64,000 nucleotides of DNA from an uncultured Pelagibacteraceae bacterium (GTDB lineage Bacteria; Pseudomonadota; Alphaproteobacteria; Pelagibacterales; Pelagibacteraceae), in assembly GCA_902564265.1 (NCBI GenBank), contig CACFAI010000003.1:1-64000 (forward strand). Reading direction: 5' to 3'. The notes beneath the pieces are model-generated. The model had not been told where the DNA came from. It searched no databases and worked only from the letters and a program-made list of their open reading frames with translations. Numbering within the stretch: position 1 is the stretch's first letter; every line of letters starts with the position of its first letter. The translations under genes and the position numbers were made by a program. Positions 33,007-43,635 of the stretch are shown here, piece after piece.

Positions 33007-33606
33007 GTGATTCGTTTTAAATTTTTTTTATCTTTATCAATTTTCTTATTTTTGCTGAGCTGTTCATCTATTCCAAAAAATACCTCAAGTAGTTGCTCAA
33101 TATTTTCTGAAAGATACTTTTGGTATAAACATGCAAAAAAGACTGAAAAAAAATGGGGAACACCTATGCACATACAACTTGCATTTATTAAATTTGAGTC
33201 AGATTTCCATTGGCTTGCAAAACCTAAACGACAAAAACTTTTTAAAATAATTCCTTTTAAAAGACCTTCAAGTTCATTTGGATATTCTCAAGCTGTAAAG
33301 GGAACTTGGAAACAATATAAGGAGGAACAGAATAAACCATTAGCCCTTAGAACAAGATTTAAGGATAGTGTTGATTTTATTGGATGGTATACAAATAAAT
33401 CATCAAAGCTTTTAAAAATTCCTAAAAACGACGCATTCAAACAATATATTGCATATCACGAAGGGTGGGGAAATTATAAAAATTATAAGAAAAATGATAA
33501 AGTTATATCTTATGCAAAAAAAGTAAAAAGGTATTCAGATCAATATAAAACTCAGCTTATAAAATGTAAAAAAAAGCTTAGTAGGAAAAAATTTATTGTT
33601 TATTGA
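33007..33606 (+). CDS. lipoprotein with SLT-like transglycosylase domain (GTG start)
   Basis: Lipobox LFLLSCSS; AFIKFESDFHWLAKP, SSFGYSQAVKGTWKQYK. Confidence 0.75.
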   Translation: MIRFKFFLSLSIFLFLLSCSSIPKNTSSSCSIFSERYFWYKHAKKTEKKWGTPMHIQLAFIKFESDFHWLAKPKRQKLFKIIPFKRPSSSFGYSQAVKGTWKQYKEEQNKPLALRTRFKDSVDFIGWYTNKSSKLLKIPKNDAFKQYIAYHEGWGNYKNYKKNDKVISYAKKVKRYSDQYKTQLIKCKKKLSRKKFIVY

Positions 33607-36600
33607 TTAAGTTCTTTTTCTAATTCTTTTTCAATGTAATTTATACTTTTTGTGTTTTTTCCTAATAATAGATAAATTATCGGAACTACATAAAGTGTAA
33701 AAAAAGTTGAAAATATCATCCCAGCGAATATTGTAATTCCAACGGACAATCTACTTGCCTCTCCTGGACCACTACTTATCACTAATGGTAGAACACCAAT
33801 AATAGTAGAAATAGAGGTCATTAAAATTGGTCTTAGTCTTAATGCGCAAGACTCCAAAATTGCATCTAATTGATTTTTACCCTCATCTCTTAATTGATTT
33901 GCAAATTCAACAATCAATATGCCGTTTTTAGTTGCCAATCCAATTAGTATTATTAAAGCAACTTGACTGTAAACATTAATAGAACTGCCGACAAGTAACA
34001 GACCTATAATACCCCCAAATATTGCCAATGGTACTGTTAACATTATTGTAAATGGATGGATAAAACTTTCAAACTGAGCTGCCATGACGAGATAGGCTGT
34101 TAATAAAGCCAAAAAGAATATAATATAAATTTGATAGCTAATTTCTTTAAGTTGTTCACTTTCTCCTTTAAAATCAATTCTTGCATTGGGTGTATTTTCT
34201 TTAACAATTTTCTCAAAAAAAGTTAAAGCATTCTGTAAAGTGTAATCCCCTACAATGTTTGCTGAAATAGTAACTGCTTTTTGTCTATTGTATCTAGACA
34301 AAAAAGGAGCCGTACCTTCCTCTGTAATGGTAACTAAATTTGACAATGAGATTAATTTTCCAGAGTTCTTTGAACGTACATATACTTTGTTTAAACTTGA
34401 AGGTTCGTTTCTATTCTTTATATCTCCTTGAAGAATAATTGAATATTCTTTACCATCTTTAGTAAATTTTGTGACACTTCTTGAACCAAAAATAGTTTCA
34501 ATAGTTCGTCCTATCTCAGAAGTTGAGACACCGAGATCTGCAGCTTTCTTTTGATCAATCTTTACATTTATCATTGGTTTATTTAACTCAAAATCATCCT
34601 CTATATTTGCTAAATTTTCGTTTTTTCTAGCTTCATTTTTTATAACTTCTTTCCATTCTATTAACTCATCATAAGTATTTCCTAAAATCACAAATTGAAT
34701 TGGTTTCTCTATACCTCCAGTTCTAATTCCTTGCGGCATAACAGGAAAAGATAAGACACCTGGAACCTTCGAAATCTCTTTAAAAGACTCCATCATAATT
34801 CTATTGCCTTTCCTATCTCTCTTTTTCCAATCCTCTAATAAAACAATTATGAAAGCTGAATTCACTTGTTTGCTACTTTTTCCAAATCCTGGAACTCTTA
34901 AAATTAATCTTCTATATTCACCTTTACCTACCTTGGGTAATAATAATTTCTCAATGTCCTCTGTTTTAGATGAAGTAAAATCAAAACCCGAGCTCTGTGG
35001 GGCTTTTACAATTACAAAAAAAGCACCTCTATCCTCTTTTGGAATTAACTGTTTTGGAATATAAATAAATAATCCAATACATAAGATTAGTATTGAAACT
35101 AAAAATGTGATTATACTTTTTTTCCTCAATATCCAATATTTAAGAGTTTGAACATAAAAACTTTTAAAACCATTTAATTTATTTTCAAATTTTAAAGTAA
35201 ATCTATTTCTCTTAGCTTTTGTCTCTAAAACTTTACTAGCAATCATAGGGCTCAAAGATAGAGCTACAAAACTTGATATTATAACTGCAAAACTTAAGGT
35301 TACAGCTGTCTCCGCATATAAGACACCTGCTAATCCTTTAATAAAAATTAGAGGTATAAAGACAGCAACCAAGACTAATGTAGTTGCTATAATTGCAAAA
35401 GATACCTGTTTTGATCCTTTATAAGCAGCTACAAGTGAACTTTCACCTCTCTCAACTCTCCTATAAATATTTTCAAGCATAACAATTGCGTCATCAACAA
35501 CTATTCCTATTGCAAGAACTAACGCCATAAGAGTAAAAAGGTTGATTGAAAAATCAAAAAAATAAATAGCTAAAAATGTTGATATTAAAGAGACTGGCAA
35601 TGCAACAACTGGCACAATTAAAGCTTTTATGTTTCCCAAAAAAAGATAAATGATCAATGTTACCAAAATCAAAGCTACAAATAATGTTTTATAAACTTCT
35701 TTAATTGCACTAGATACATAATTGGATCTATCAAAAGATACCTCTAACGTAGATCCATCTGGTATGGAATTTTGTATTTCTTTAATTTTTTTCTTTACCT
35801 TGGTAGCTACTGCAATTGTATTGGCGTCTGAATTTTGGTAAATTCCAATCCCTACAGTTTTTTTTCCATTACCTTTAAAAAGAGTTCTTGTAGATACTGG
35901 GCCAAATTCAACTCTTGAAACATCTTCAAGAGTTGTAACTGAACCATCCACAGCTTTTTTCAAAGGAAGTTTTCTATAAGACTCTAAGTTTTCATAGGCA
36001 TTTTCTAATTTAATCGAGAGGTCTACATCTTTTGATTCAATTCTACCTGCTGGAAATTCTAGATTTTCTGAATTCAATACTTTTTCAACATCTTGAGTTG
36101 TTAAATTTCTTGCAGCTAAAGAAAGAGGATCAAGCCATACTCTTACTGATAGTTCTCTTTCACCACCTAATCTTACTCGACCTACTCCTTCTATAGTTGA
36201 AAAATAATCAACTAAATACCGATCAGCGAAATCAGTAAGCTCTAAATCAGTCATAAAATCTGAGCTAAAACTTAACCACATTGTAGTTCTAAAGCCTGCA
36301 GATTGTTTAAAAATTTCTGGTGCGCTTGCCTCCTTTGGTAAATTATCCACAACTCTTGAGATTGCGCTTCTCACATCATTCGCGACGTCGTCAATATCAA
36401 GATTATCTTTGAAGGTCATATCAATTCTTGATCTTTCATCTTCACTCATAGAGTCAATTGAAACAAGACCAGGAGTGCCTCCAATAAAATCTTCAATCTT
36501 TTGTGTTATCTGGGTATCAATAACTTGTGCTGAAGCCCCTTTATAATCTGTTTGTACTGACACCACTGGTCGGTCAATATCTGGTAATTCATTAGTTGGT

Positions 36601-36695
36601 ATTTCAAAAAAAACTAAAATTCCAAACATAACCATGACTATACTCATCACCATTGAGACGACTGGTCGTTTGATTGATAAGTCTGTTAAGAACAT
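33600..36695 (-). CDS. RND-family efflux transporter, inner-membrane component
   Basis: 1031 aa AcrB/MexB-like; LVLAIGIVVDDAIVMLENIYR, GLATKNGILIVEFANQLRDEG. Confidence 0.95.
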   Translation of the reverse strand: MFLTDLSIKRPVVSMVMSIVMVMFGILVFFEIPTNELPDIDRPVVSVQTDYKGASAQVIDTQITQKIEDFIGGTPGLVSIDSMSEDERSRIDMTFKDNLDIDDVANDVRSAISRVVDNLPKEASAPEIFKQSAGFRTTMWLSFSSDFMTDLELTDFADRYLVDYFSTIEGVGRVRLGGERELSVRVWLDPLSLAARNLTTQDVEKVLNSENLEFPAGRIESKDVDLSIKLENAYENLESYRKLPLKKAVDGSVTTLEDVSRVEFGPVSTRTLFKGNGKKTVGIGIYQNSDANTIAVATKVKKKIKEIQNSIPDGSTLEVSFDRSNYVSSAIKEVYKTLFVALILVTLIIYLFLGNIKALIVPVVALPVSLISTFLAIYFFDFSINLFTLMALVLAIGIVVDDAIVMLENIYRRVERGESSLVAAYKGSKQVSFAIIATTLVLVAVFIPLIFIKGLAGVLYAETAVTLSFAVIISSFVALSLSPMIASKVLETKAKRNRFTLKFENKLNGFKSFYVQTLKYWILRKKSIITFLVSILILCIGLFIYIPKQLIPKEDRGAFFVIVKAPQSSGFDFTSSKTEDIEKLLLPKVGKGEYRRLILRVPGFGKSSKQVNSAFIIVLLEDWKKRDRKGNRIMMESFKEISKVPGVLSFPVMPQGIRTGGIEKPIQFVILGNTYDELIEWKEVIKNEARKNENLANIEDDFELNKPMINVKIDQKKAADLGVSTSEIGRTIETIFGSRSVTKFTKDGKEYSIILQGDIKNRNEPSSLNKVYVRSKNSGKLISLSNLVTITEEGTAPFLSRYNRQKAVTISANIVGDYTLQNALTFFEKIVKENTPNARIDFKGESEQLKEISYQIYIIFFLALLTAYLVMAAQFESFIHPFTIMLTVPLAIFGGIIGLLLVGSSINVYSQVALIILIGLATKNGILIVEFANQLRDEGKNQLDAILESCALRLRPILMTSISTIIGVLPLVISSGPGEASRLSVGITIFAGMIFSTFFTLYVVPIIYLLLGKNTKSINYIEKELEKELNQ

Positions 36696-36698
36696 CTT

Positions 36699-37562
36699 TT
36701 AATTAATGATTTTAATTTTGATTTTATCTCTTACTTTTGAAATTCCCTCTTTTACTATTTTATCACCCTCAGACAAACCATCAAGGATAGAAACTTTTCC
36801 ATAATTTCTTTTTCCAATTTTTACTTCAATTTTTTCAATAGTATTATCCTCTAAAACTTTATAAGCAAAAGCTGTATCACCCTGTATCAATAATGAGTTT
36901 TCAGGAACTCCTATTTCTTGAGTTTCATTATAAATAATTTGAATATCTAAAAGCATACCTGGGACCAATTCTAAATCTTTGTTGTCCACAATTATGCTTG
37001 CAAGAACTGATCTTGTACTAGGATCAACACGTGAACTCACAGTGTCTATCTTACCATAAAATATTTTATCTAATGCATCTGAACTAACTTTAGCTTCAAG
37101 ACCTGTTTTTAAAATTTTTAGATAAATTTCAGGTACTTTAATATTTAAAATAATTGACGAAGTATCATCTAGAGTTAGAATAAAAGATTCTGTTCCAAGA
37201 ACACCTTGGGCAATTTCTCTTTTTCCTAAAATACCTTTAAAGGGGGCAATGATAGTTTCATTTTTTGTCCTTAGTAAAATTTCTCCCTCATTAAATACTT
37301 TTCCAATAAGAATTTTTTCATCCAAAATCTCACTTTTTTTAACTCTGAAGTTTTTATTTTTTTTTGATAGAGCAGTCCCGAATGTTTCAATGGTATCAAA
37401 AAACTTGGAGGTTTGAACAACTTCAACAATTACCCCTGGTGGTGGATATTTAGAAAATTTCTTTTGAAAATGTTTTCCGACAAAGTGTCTTGCTACTATC
37501 ACTGAAGCAATGACAATTGCAAATGTTATTAAAAATATGGTAATTTTTTTTGAAGTTTTCAT
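36699..37562 (-). CDS. RND efflux periplasmic adaptor (membrane fusion protein)
   Basis: N-terminal TM anchor, IIAPFKGILGKREIAQGV lipoyl half-motif, VDPSTRSVLASIIVDN. Confidence 0.92.
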   Translation of the reverse strand: MKTSKKITIFLITFAIVIASVIVARHFVGKHFQKKFSKYPPPGVIVEVVQTSKFFDTIETFGTALSKKNKNFRVKKSEILDEKILIGKVFNEGEILLRTKNETIIAPFKGILGKREIAQGVLGTESFILTLDDTSSIILNIKVPEIYLKILKTGLEAKVSSDALDKIFYGKIDTVSSRVDPSTRSVLASIIVDNKDLELVPGMLLDIQIIYNETQEIGVPENSLLIQGDTAFAYKVLEDNTIEKIEVKIGKRNYGKVSILDGLSEGDKIVKEGISKVRDKIKIKIIN

Positions 37563-38383
37563 GCTGGATATTTACCATATTCACTCCAAGAACCATCATA
37601 AATTTTTGGAATATAATCATTATTTATCATTTTATAGGCATAAGCTAGGACTGAGGCAGTAACACCGGACCCACACGTGAAAACTGGATCAAGTTTTTTT
37701 TCTTTATTCTCACATTGATCAAAAATTTTTCTTAATTCTTTTAGATTTTTAAATTCACCAGTTTTTTGATCTATACATTGATTATAAGGTAAGCAAAAAG
37801 AGTTTTCTATGTGTCCGCTTCTTAAACCTTTCCTTGGCTCAGATACTTTTCCTTCAAATCTCTCAAGACTTCTTGCGTCAATAACATTAAAATTTTTGCT
37901 TAGAATGTTTTCTTTGATTTGATGAAAGTTCAATATCAAATTATCTTTTTTATTTGCAACATAATTACTCTCAGTAATTTTTGTTTCAGTTTTAGTTATA
38001 GGTTTTTTTTCAAAAATCCATTTTTTTAATCCACCATTTAAAATATGAATTTTTTTTTCATCATGACCAAAATATAAAAGACTAAACCAACACCTACATG
38101 AACTTTTTAAATCAGAATTGTCATATATGAGAATATCGTCATTATTATTTATTCCCAAAGAAGACATTATTTCTTCCCACGTTTTTTGTTTTGGAAGCAT
38201 ATGTGGAAGGTCCGTATCTTTCTCAGAATTTTCATCTAAATCAAAAAAAATAGAGTTTGGAATATGAGCGTTTTGATACTCTTCAATAGGATTTCTTTTT
38301 TGAGCAGGCATGTGCCAAGAGGCGTCTATAACTTTAAGACTATCTAAATTATCGAGAACCCAATCTGTCGTGACTAAACTCAT
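37559..38383 (-). CDS. sseA: 3-mercaptopyruvate/thiosulfate sulfurtransferase (two rhodanese domains)
   Basis: DASWHMPAQKRNP, IDARSLERFEG, PVFTCGSGVTASV active-site loop. Confidence 0.93.
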   Translation of the reverse strand: MSLVTTDWVLDNLDSLKVIDASWHMPAQKRNPIEEYQNAHIPNSIFFDLDENSEKDTDLPHMLPKQKTWEEIMSSLGINNNDDILIYDNSDLKSSCRCWFSLLYFGHDEKKIHILNGGLKKWIFEKKPITKTETKITESNYVANKKDNLILNFHQIKENILSKNFNVIDARSLERFEGKVSEPRKGLRSGHIENSFCLPYNQCIDQKTGEFKNLKELRKIFDQCENKEKKLDPVFTCGSGVTASVLAYAYKMINNDYIPKIYDGSWSEYGKYPA

Positions 38384-38830
38384 CTAAAACTTCTTGTCCA
38401 AATATTTTTGATGGTATTCCTCAGCTATACAATAATTTTTTAGCAAAGATAATTTAGTTACAATTTTTCCTGAAAAGTCGTTATTTTTTGATTTTAAAAT
38501 CTTTTCAGCAATTTCTTTTTGTTTTGTATTTAGATAAAAAATTTCACTTCTGTACTGAGTTCCAAAATCTGGACCTTGAGAGTTCAAAGTAGTCGGATCA
38601 TGAATTTTAAAAAAGAAATTTAAAATTTCCTCATATGAAATAATTTTTGGATCAAAATTTATTTTTACTACTTCTGCATGATTTGTTTCACCAGAACAAA
38701 CTTCTTGATAAGTTGTTTTTTCAGTTTTACCACCACAATAACCTACTTCAGTTTTATAAACTCCTTCGAGATCACTAAATTTTTTTTCAGGTCCCCAAAA
38801 ACATCCACAAGCTAAAACTGCTATTTCCAT
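38384..38830 (-). CDS. msrA: peptide methionine sulfoxide reductase A
   Basis: ACGCFWGPEKKFSDLEGVYKTEVGYCGG. Confidence 0.96.
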   Translation of the reverse strand: MEIAVLACGCFWGPEKKFSDLEGVYKTEVGYCGGKTEKTTYQEVCSGETNHAEVVKINFDPKIISYEEILNFFFKIHDPTTLNSQGPDFGTQYRSEIFYLNTKQKEIAEKILKSKNNDFSGKIVTKLSLLKNYCIAEEYHQKYLDKKF

Positions 38831-38863
38831 TGATTATTTTAATTATATAACTAAGTTAAACTT

Positions 38864-39745
38864 ATGCTCTCTAAAAATCAATTAGGCTTTTTGTACATGT
38901 TTTTGTCTGTTTGTGCTTTTTCAATTATGGATTTATTAGTGAAATGGTCAAATGATTATCCATTGGGCCAAGTTTTATTTTTTAGAGGTTTTTTTGGGAT
39001 CGTTATATATTTTTTTATTATACCTAAAGACAGATTAAGGAATTTTTATACCACCGAAAGACCTTTACTACATTTTAATAGGTGCTTATTTGGTCTCATC
39101 GCTTTGTTATCAATTTTTACTGCATTAAGAAATCTCCCGTTAGCAACTGTTGTAAGTATTTCATTTGCAGCGCCAATATTCACTACTATCTTCTCGATTT
39201 TTTTTTTGGGAGAAAAAGTTGGGTATTATAGATGGTTGGCAGTGTTTGTAGGCTTTGTAGGAATAATAATTATTACAGAGCCCGGTTATAGTTCTTTGAA
39301 TATATATTATATTTTTCCAGTAATCTTTGTGCTTGGTATGTCCTATGTTGCTATAAGCATAAGACAGTTATCTACAACTGAACCCGTTTGGCTAATCTCA
39401 CTTTTTTTTTCAATAGTAATAACTCTTTCAAGTTTTTTTTCAATTCCTTGGGGCTGGAAAATGCCTGACTTTCTAGATTTATTTTTTTTGATATTAGTAG
39501 GAGTTTTTGGTGGATTTGCTAATTTATGGCTTAGCCAATCATACAAATATTCTGAAGTTTCATTAGTGACACCACTTAAGTATTTAACTTTAGTTTTTGC
39601 AATTATTTTTGGATATTTAATTTGGAATGAAATTCCATCTGTAAAAACACTGATTGGTGCTTTTTTAGTTATCATCTCATCTATAATTATTTTTAGAAGA
39701 GAAATTATTTTGAATAAACAAATTTCAGCTGCACGCCATGAGTAA
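38864..39745 (+). CDS. EamA/DMT-family transporter
   Basis: 10-TM, duplicated EamA units; FSIMDLLVKWSNDYPLGQVLFFRG. Confidence 0.88.
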   Translation: MLSKNQLGFLYMFLSVCAFSIMDLLVKWSNDYPLGQVLFFRGFFGIVIYFFIIPKDRLRNFYTTERPLLHFNRCLFGLIALLSIFTALRNLPLATVVSISFAAPIFTTIFSIFFLGEKVGYYRWLAVFVGFVGIIIITEPGYSSLNIYYIFPVIFVLGMSYVAISIRQLSTTEPVWLISLFFSIVITLSSFFSIPWGWKMPDFLDLFFLILVGVFGGFANLWLSQSYKYSEVSLVTPLKYLTLVFAIIFGYLIWNEIPSVKTLIGAFLVIISSIIIFRREIILNKQISAARHE

Positions 39746-40364
39746 AAGACCCAAGTATTGGAATAGTGCTGTAAAATACTTATCCAAAAAAGACCCTGTG
39801 ATGAAAAAACTGATATCTCAGTACAAAGATAAAACATTAACGACTAGAAAAGATATTTTCTATTCTTTATGTAAAAGCATTATTGGCCAACAAATAAGCG
39901 TACAAGCTGCTAATTCTGTCTTTAAAAAATTTGAAAAAGCATGTAACGGGAAGATAAATCCAAAAAAAATAAATAAACTACCGCCCGTTAAACTTAAAAG
40001 ATGTGGTTTAAGCAGACAAAAAGTAAAAGGTATTAAGGAATTAGCTATTAAATTTGAAAACAAATCTTTTGATCCAAAAAAAGTTAAGTTTATGACTGAT
40101 GAAGAGGCAATAATTTATTTATCATCGTTAAGACAAATTGGAAGATGGTCAGCAGAGATGATATTATTATTCACACTGAATAGGCCAGACATCTGGCCAG
40201 TCCAAGATATCGGGTTATTAAGATCTATTTCTAACAATTATAAAAAAAAATATTTTCCCCCTAAAAAATTCATTGAATTTTTAAGAAAAAGATTTACACC
40301 GTATTGCTCAGTTGCAACATGGTATTTGTGGAGATCTATAGATGATGAACCTATTCAGTATTAA
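39738..40364 (+). CDS. DNA-3-methyladenine glycosylase II family (HhH-GPD)
   Basis: SIIGQQISVQAA, LRQIGRWSAEMILLFTLNRPDIWPVQDIGL. Confidence 0.9.
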   Translation: MSKRPKYWNSAVKYLSKKDPVMKKLISQYKDKTLTTRKDIFYSLCKSIIGQQISVQAANSVFKKFEKACNGKINPKKINKLPPVKLKRCGLSRQKVKGIKELAIKFENKSFDPKKVKFMTDEEAIIYLSSLRQIGRWSAEMILLFTLNRPDIWPVQDIGLLRSISNNYKKKYFPPKKFIEFLRKRFTPYCSVATWYLWRSIDDEPIQY

Positions 40365-40365
40365 C

Positions 40366-41259
40366 TTAATCTAACCATTCTTTAAACTTACTTTCATTCC
40401 CCAAAATATATTGTGGAAGTTTATCTTTAGGATAAAGGCTTAGTTTCCTTCTATTTTCAGAAAATTTTTTTTCCCTTTTGTCTGCGAACATATCATAAAT
40501 AGTTTCGTTATTTCTCATTAGTTTTGATATCTCTTTCAAATCAATATTCTCAACATCAAAGTCTCTGTGATGTAAATAAGATTTGAGCTTGTTCTCTATA
40601 TCAACTGGATTTTTTAAGTTTGAAAAATGCCAACCACCATTTTTTATAAAAATTTTATTAATATATTTAGTTTCTGAAAAAAAAGTATCTAGTCTCCAAA
40701 ACCCAAACTTTTTATTCTTAACATTTCTTATCCATTGAGGAGATTTTAAATTTTTTTTCTTACAAGCTTTGGTTCCATGCCAGGTGAAACCTTCAAGGTA
40801 TCTATTTAATTTATAGTAAAAAATATCCTGTTCAAAAATAACAATTTTATTATTAACTTTAGCTACGTTTAGATCTTTTAAATTTGGTATTTCATCAACA
40901 TCAGATATCATTATCAAATCATCCTCATTTGCTTTATCAAGTGCTTTAGAAATTTGATTTCTTTGAAAATTTTCTCTCTTATGAGCATTAAATATAAATT
41001 TATAAGATTTAGTGCCCTCATCATCCTCTTTTTTTAATGTTTCTAAGTTCAGCGGTTCTTCATCTTGAACAATATAAATTATTTTATCTTTAAATTTGGG
41101 GTACTTGTTAATATCAAATTTAAGATTGCGTTTTTTACCGTTATGGTAGAATTTGCTTTCAACGATAACGAAGCAATCAACAGAATTCTTTAAAGAGTTT
41201 AGTCTTATATCTAATACAACCTCTTCGTCATAAAACATAAAACAATCAAAGATTCGCAT
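40366..41259 (-). CDS. glycosyltransferase family 17-like protein
   Basis: MRIFDCFMFYDEEVVLDIRLNSLKNSVDCFVIVESKFYHNGK, DDLIMISDVDEIPN (DxD), GWHFSNL. Confidence 0.85.
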   Translation of the reverse strand: MRIFDCFMFYDEEVVLDIRLNSLKNSVDCFVIVESKFYHNGKKRNLKFDINKYPKFKDKIIYIVQDEEPLNLETLKKEDDEGTKSYKFIFNAHKRENFQRNQISKALDKANEDDLIMISDVDEIPNLKDLNVAKVNNKIVIFEQDIFYYKLNRYLEGFTWHGTKACKKKNLKSPQWIRNVKNKKFGFWRLDTFFSETKYINKIFIKNGGWHFSNLKNPVDIENKLKSYLHHRDFDVENIDLKEISKLMRNNETIYDMFADKREKKFSENRRKLSLYPKDKLPQYILGNESKFKEWLD

Positions 41260-41316
41260 AAAATGATTTCTAACTTAAATATCTTGATATATAAATCTAA
41301 AAATTAAACACTTTTT

Positions 41317-41859
41317 ATGTCTAAAAAACTTATTATTGACTGGAATGAGTACAATAGATCTATAGATGAATTGGCGGTTCAAATAAGTGATAGCGATTTT
41401 AAACCATCTTTCATAATTTGCATTGCTCGAGGTGGCTTGAGAGTAGGGGATATACTTAGTAGAATTTTTAAAGTAAAATGTGGTTATCTTGGAGTTGAAA
41501 GTTATTCATCAGTAGGTGAAGGTAAAGTATCCGATGTTCAAAATGAACTTACTTTTGCAAGAGACTTATCTACAACAAGTAAAATTTACGGAGAAAATGT
41601 TTTAGTCACCGATGATCTCATCGATACAGGTGTGACACTTGAAAAGACGTTAGACTGGCTCAAAAAATATAAAGACTTTGTCAACAAGAAAATAACTTTC
41701 AAATCTGCCGTTCTCTATAAAAAAGAAAAATCTAAATTTAAGTCGGATTATATTGTTCACAATCTTAAAGATAATCCTTGGATTGTATTTCCGTATGAAT
41801 TACGAGAGTTAATTTCAATAGACCAATTAAAAAAAGAACTAAAAAAAAGGGCTAGATAA
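41317..41859 (+). CDS. purine phosphoribosyltransferase
   Basis: FIICIARGGLRVGDILSRI; PRPP loop VLVTDDLIDTGVTLEKT. Confidence 0.88.
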   Translation: MSKKLIIDWNEYNRSIDELAVQISDSDFKPSFIICIARGGLRVGDILSRIFKVKCGYLGVESYSSVGEGKVSDVQNELTFARDLSTTSKIYGENVLVTDDLIDTGVTLEKTLDWLKKYKDFVNKKITFKSAVLYKKEKSKFKSDYIVHNLKDNPWIVFPYELRELISIDQLKKELKKRAR

Positions 41860-41879
41860 ATAATTTCTAGCCCTTTTTT
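41844..41879. terminator. bidirectional intrinsic terminator between convergent genes
   Basis: AAAAAGGGCTAGA-TAAATAAT-TCTAGCCCTTTTTT, T tracts in both directions. Confidence 0.85.
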
Positions 41880-41891
41880 AAATTAATTAAA

Positions 41892-43202
41892 TTAAGCAAC
41901 TACAAAACTTAAAACACTTAAAATAGCAATAATCCATATTGCTGGTGAAGTGGTTGCAAATTTTCCTGTAAAGATTTTTATTAAAGCATACGCCACAAAG
42001 GCAAGCGCAATACCATTGCTTATACTGTATGTTAGAGGCATGGTAATCATAGCAACTATAGCAGGAGCTGACTCAGCAATATCGTCCCAAGAAATATCTG
42101 TAATATTTCTTACAAATAAAACTGCAACATATAATAATGCTGCTCCATCAATTTCTTTAGGTAAGCTTGTTGCAAGCGGCGAAAAAAATAAACACGATAA
42201 AAATAATATACCAATTACCAATGAAGTCATTCCAGTTCTTCCACCAGCCTTAACTCCAGCTCCAGACTCAACATAACTTGTGACAGTAGTTGTTCCCATT
42301 AAAGCACCAGCAACTGTACCCACACTATCAGACAACATTGCTTTGTTGATATCTTGTACTTTGCCTTTGCTGTCTACTTTACCAGCAACATTTGCAACGG
42401 ACGTTAAAGTTCCAGCTGTGTCAAAAAAATCAATAAATAACAAAGTAAAGACCACGGTAGACATACTTGCAGTCAAAGCAGCTTTGAGGTCAAAGTCAAA
42501 CAAGTAAGTCATTGGAGGTGGCGTATCAACAATCCCGTTAAATTTTGCAAGACCCGTTGCCCATGCAATTATGCTAAAAACTATAATTCCAATTATAATA
42601 TTACCTTTGACTTTAAGTTTTTCTAAAACAACCATTGCTACAAAGGCTAAACATCCTAATAGCACCAACGGATTTTTAATGTCACCCAAAGTAACTAAAG
42701 TAACCGGATGATCTCCAACTACACCCATAATTTCAAGACCTATTATAGCTAAGAATAAACCTATTCCTGCACCAATCCCTAATTTTAAACTTCTTGGTAT
42801 AGAATTTATTAACCAAGCTCTCAGTGGAGTAAGTGAAATTATTAAAAATAGAACTCCAGCAACTAACACCGCACCAAGGGCAGCTTGTGGGGAGTAACCC
42901 ATTCCACCAACAACTCCGAAAGCAACAAATGCATTTATTCCCATTCCAGGCGCGAGACCTATTGGCCAAGTTTTTCCATAAAAAGCCATAATAAAACAAG
43001 CTACGGCAGTTGCTAAAATTGTTGCAGTGAAAACTGCTCCAAAATCAAAAAAACCTTTTTCAGGACCTGCAAATTCTCCTGACAATATAAAAGGATTTAA
43101 AAACATTATATAAGCCATTGTTAGGAAAGTTGTTATTCCAGCAATGACCTCTGTCTTAAAACTAGTTTTATGTTTTTTATATTCAAAATATTTATCTAAC
43201 AT
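41892..43202 (-). CDS. NCS2-family purine (adenine/guanine/hypoxanthine) permease, AzgA-like
   Basis: TEVIAGITTFLTMAYIMFLNPFIL, GLAPGMGINAFVAFGVV. Confidence 0.92.
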   Translation of the reverse strand: MLDKYFEYKKHKTSFKTEVIAGITTFLTMAYIMFLNPFILSGEFAGPEKGFFDFGAVFTATILATAVACFIMAFYGKTWPIGLAPGMGINAFVAFGVVGGMGYSPQAALGAVLVAGVLFLIISLTPLRAWLINSIPRSLKLGIGAGIGLFLAIIGLEIMGVVGDHPVTLVTLGDIKNPLVLLGCLAFVAMVVLEKLKVKGNIIIGIIVFSIIAWATGLAKFNGIVDTPPPMTYLFDFDLKAALTASMSTVVFTLLFIDFFDTAGTLTSVANVAGKVDSKGKVQDINKAMLSDSVGTVAGALMGTTTVTSYVESGAGVKAGGRTGMTSLVIGILFLSCLFFSPLATSLPKEIDGAALLYVAVLFVRNITDISWDDIAESAPAIVAMITMPLTYSISNGIALAFVAYALIKIFTGKFATTSPAIWIIAILSVLSFVVA

Positions 43203-43329
43203 TTGACCTCCAATTGATTAAAATAATTATCAGATTCTTTTTTTAATTACTTTAAATACTTGTTTTTTATTAACAAATTTCAACTTGAAGTTTATTTTTT
43301 ATGTAAAGTAATTATAATAGATAATCTAA

Positions 43330-43635
43330 ATGATAAAAAAAATAATTATTATAATTTTATTGATACCGTTGTTTTATGGGTGTCAAACAGTCCAAGACAA
43401 AACAAACAATTTCGTTGAAAAAGAGGAAAAATACCTTAAAAAATTTATTCACAAAAAAATTGATAAAGTTATTCAAGAATTTGGCAAACCAACACAATAT
43501 TTAACACCAGACCCAGAATATGGTGGAGGAAAATTGATATACAATACAAAAAAATTGGGAATTAATTGTGTAAGAACTTTTGAAGTTGATGCATCAGAGA
43601 GTGTGATAGGATTTTCGTCAAAAGGATGTTTTTGA
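43330..43635 (+). CDS. small lipoprotein of unknown function
   Basis: 101 aa; lipobox LLIPLFYGCQT; KVIQEFGKPTQYLTPDPEYGGGKLIYN (outer-membrane assembly-lipoprotein-like fold). Confidence 0.7.
   Translation: MIKKIIIIILLIPLFYGCQTVQDKTNNFVEKEEKYLKKFIHKKIDKVIQEFGKPTQYLTPDPEYGGGKLIYNTKKLGINCVRTFEVDASESVIGFSSKGCF

Noticed and set aside
39343-39837. 164-aa minus-strand ORF across the EamA/alkA junction
   Set aside because: Antisense to two well-supported genes; no domain recognised
41950-42276. Plus-strand ORFs antisense to the NCS2 permease (41950-42276, 42280-42507)
   Set aside because: Shadow ORFs of a clear membrane transporter
43203-43329. Purine riboswitch upstream of the NCS2 permease
   Set aside because: Searched by eye for the conserved purine aptamer core and loop motifs; none seen
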